Positions 63,402-64,000 of a stretch of DNA of 64,000 nucleotides are shown piece by piece. This DNA comes from Naumovozyma dairenensis CBS 421 (Eukaryota; Ascomycota; Saccharomycetes; Saccharomycetales; Saccharomycetaceae): contig NC_016485.2 in NCBI RefSeq assembly GCF_000227115.2, positions 372,001 to 436,000 on the forward strand, in the 5' to 3' direction. The position numbers and the translations under genes were made by a program. The number at the start of each line of letters is the position of its first letter. Positions within the stretch are counted from its first letter, which is position 1. The notes beneath the pieces were generated by a model that did not search any database, was not told where the DNA came from, and saw only the letters and a program-made list of their open reading frames with translations.

Positions 63402-64000
63402 ATGAATTTAGATCTGACATCCGAGGACATTGAATGGATAGTAGTATGTATTACGTTCCTAAGTTCCGGTAAATCCAATATACAGAATCAAGCTTGCTAA
63501 CAAAAAATGAGAATATATGTCATTAGTGTTTTGCCCTTATCCAACATCGTAACAAAAAAATATGGAAGTTAGTAACAAATAAATTGGAAAAGAGAAAAGA
63601 TTTTCCAGTCGACGTATGTGAAGTAATTCCAAGTAAGCTCAATAAAGTGATGTTGAATAAAAGAGAACATTTCGATCAACTTAAGCCAATATATATGTTT
63701 AATAGAAATGCACATTTTGAAACCCTTACCAAACATTTATTTGATAAGCCTCAAATATTTAGCACTTTTAGTGATGACATATCTAAGGTAAATATGACAA
63801 AATGGTACTATCCTCGATATAAATTATTGCTTTTGGAATTATTCGAAAAAAATTCAAATAATATAAAAATTGATACAAAACTATATCACCTTTTCCAATG
63901 CTTCCAAGAGCTAACAATATCCTTTTGTTGTTTCCAATTAGATTCAGATTTCCTCTTCCTTAGAAACTTTCTTTGCAAGACTTTACTTTACCGTACTATT
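63402..64000 (+). CDS. MEI4: Meiotic double-strand-break factor, spliced, 5' part
   Basis: Reconstructed from two exons and cut by the right edge. Exon 1 (63402-63443) encodes MNLDLTSEDIEWIV. The intron is 63444-63526. Exon 2 (from 63527, CFALIQHRNKKIWKLVTNKL) stays open to 64000, giving 172 residues so far. Mei4 (YER044C-A) is a DSB-promoting partner of Rec114, about 400 residues long, with an intron near its 5' end in S. cerevisiae. The tiny first exon ending in an EWIV-type motif, the LKPIY and WYYPRYKLLLLELF segments, the URS1 site and its position next to ACA1 all agree. Direct sequence similarity is modest, so synteny and gene structure carry much of the call. Confidence 0.85.
63444..63526 (+). 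other. Spliceosomal intron of MEI4
   Basis: An 83-base intron with GTATGT donor, branch box TGCTAAC (63495-63501, one base off TACTAAC) and TAG acceptor 26 bases after the branch A. Phase 0. The earlier AG at 63510-63511 would give an immediate stop, so 63526 is the acceptor. Confidence 0.85.

Overview
This window is budding-yeast nuclear DNA from the family Saccharomycetaceae. Evidence: compact, mostly intronless genes that align nearly end to end with Saccharomyces cerevisiae proteins I recognise; AT-rich intergenic DNA; a tRNA-Ser(AGA) that looks identical to the S. cerevisiae gene; and two short introns with GTATGT donors, one with a TACTAAC branch box and one with TGCTAAC. Gene order interleaves blocks that sit on different S. 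cerevisiae chromosomes while many expected neighbours are missing (for example nothing from the RGR1-PET309 block lies between the LAM and SPC3 genes). That pattern suggests a species descended from the whole-genome duplication, perhaps in the Naumovozyma/Kazachstania group. The species call is inference.

Layout. 0-9.8 kb: SEC53 (cut by the left edge), RFU1, a LAM5/LAM6-type sterol transporter, a 100-N gap, tRNA-Ser, the ferroxidase FET5 with an Aft1-type site, and SPC3. 10-20 kb: a YFL040W-like MFS transporter, KIN3, BUD14 and KAP104. 19.8-23.6 kb: a block colinear with S. cerevisiae YBR017C-YBR014C, namely KAP104, an intron-containing YBR016W-like CYSTM gene that simple ORF calling misses, MNN2 and GRX7. 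23.6-30.5 kb: a 3.2-kb gene-poor stretch, a Hyr/Iff-type cell-wall protein with no visible GPI tail, and a drug/metabolite-transporter-like membrane protein. 30.8-42 kb: SCO1 and two tandem SNQ2-type pleiotropic drug resistance ABC transporters, each with its own PDRE-like promoter site. 44-50 kb: GAL1 and GAL7 transcribed divergently with no GAL10 between them and two Gal4 sites beside GAL7, then CFD1. 50.8-64 kb: MIT1 (WOPR regulator), SAP1, SPO73, ACA1/CST6 and the 5' part of a spliced MEI4, a block colinear with YER047C to YER044C-A. The 3.5-kb space between SPO73 and ACA1 carries three short inverted-repeat elements that look like non-autonomous hAT-type transposons.

Functional groupings: galactose use (GAL1, GAL7), xenobiotic efflux (the SNQ2 pair), secretory-pathway glycosylation and quality functions (SEC53, SPC3, MNN2, GRX7), metal handling (FET5, SCO1, CFD1), and meiosis/sporulation (SPO73, MEI4 with a URS1 site). 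Three start codons were corrected from non-ATG to ATG: KAP104, the left SNQ2 copy and ACA1/CST6. I found no prokaryotic-type operon, CRISPR array or viral genome.
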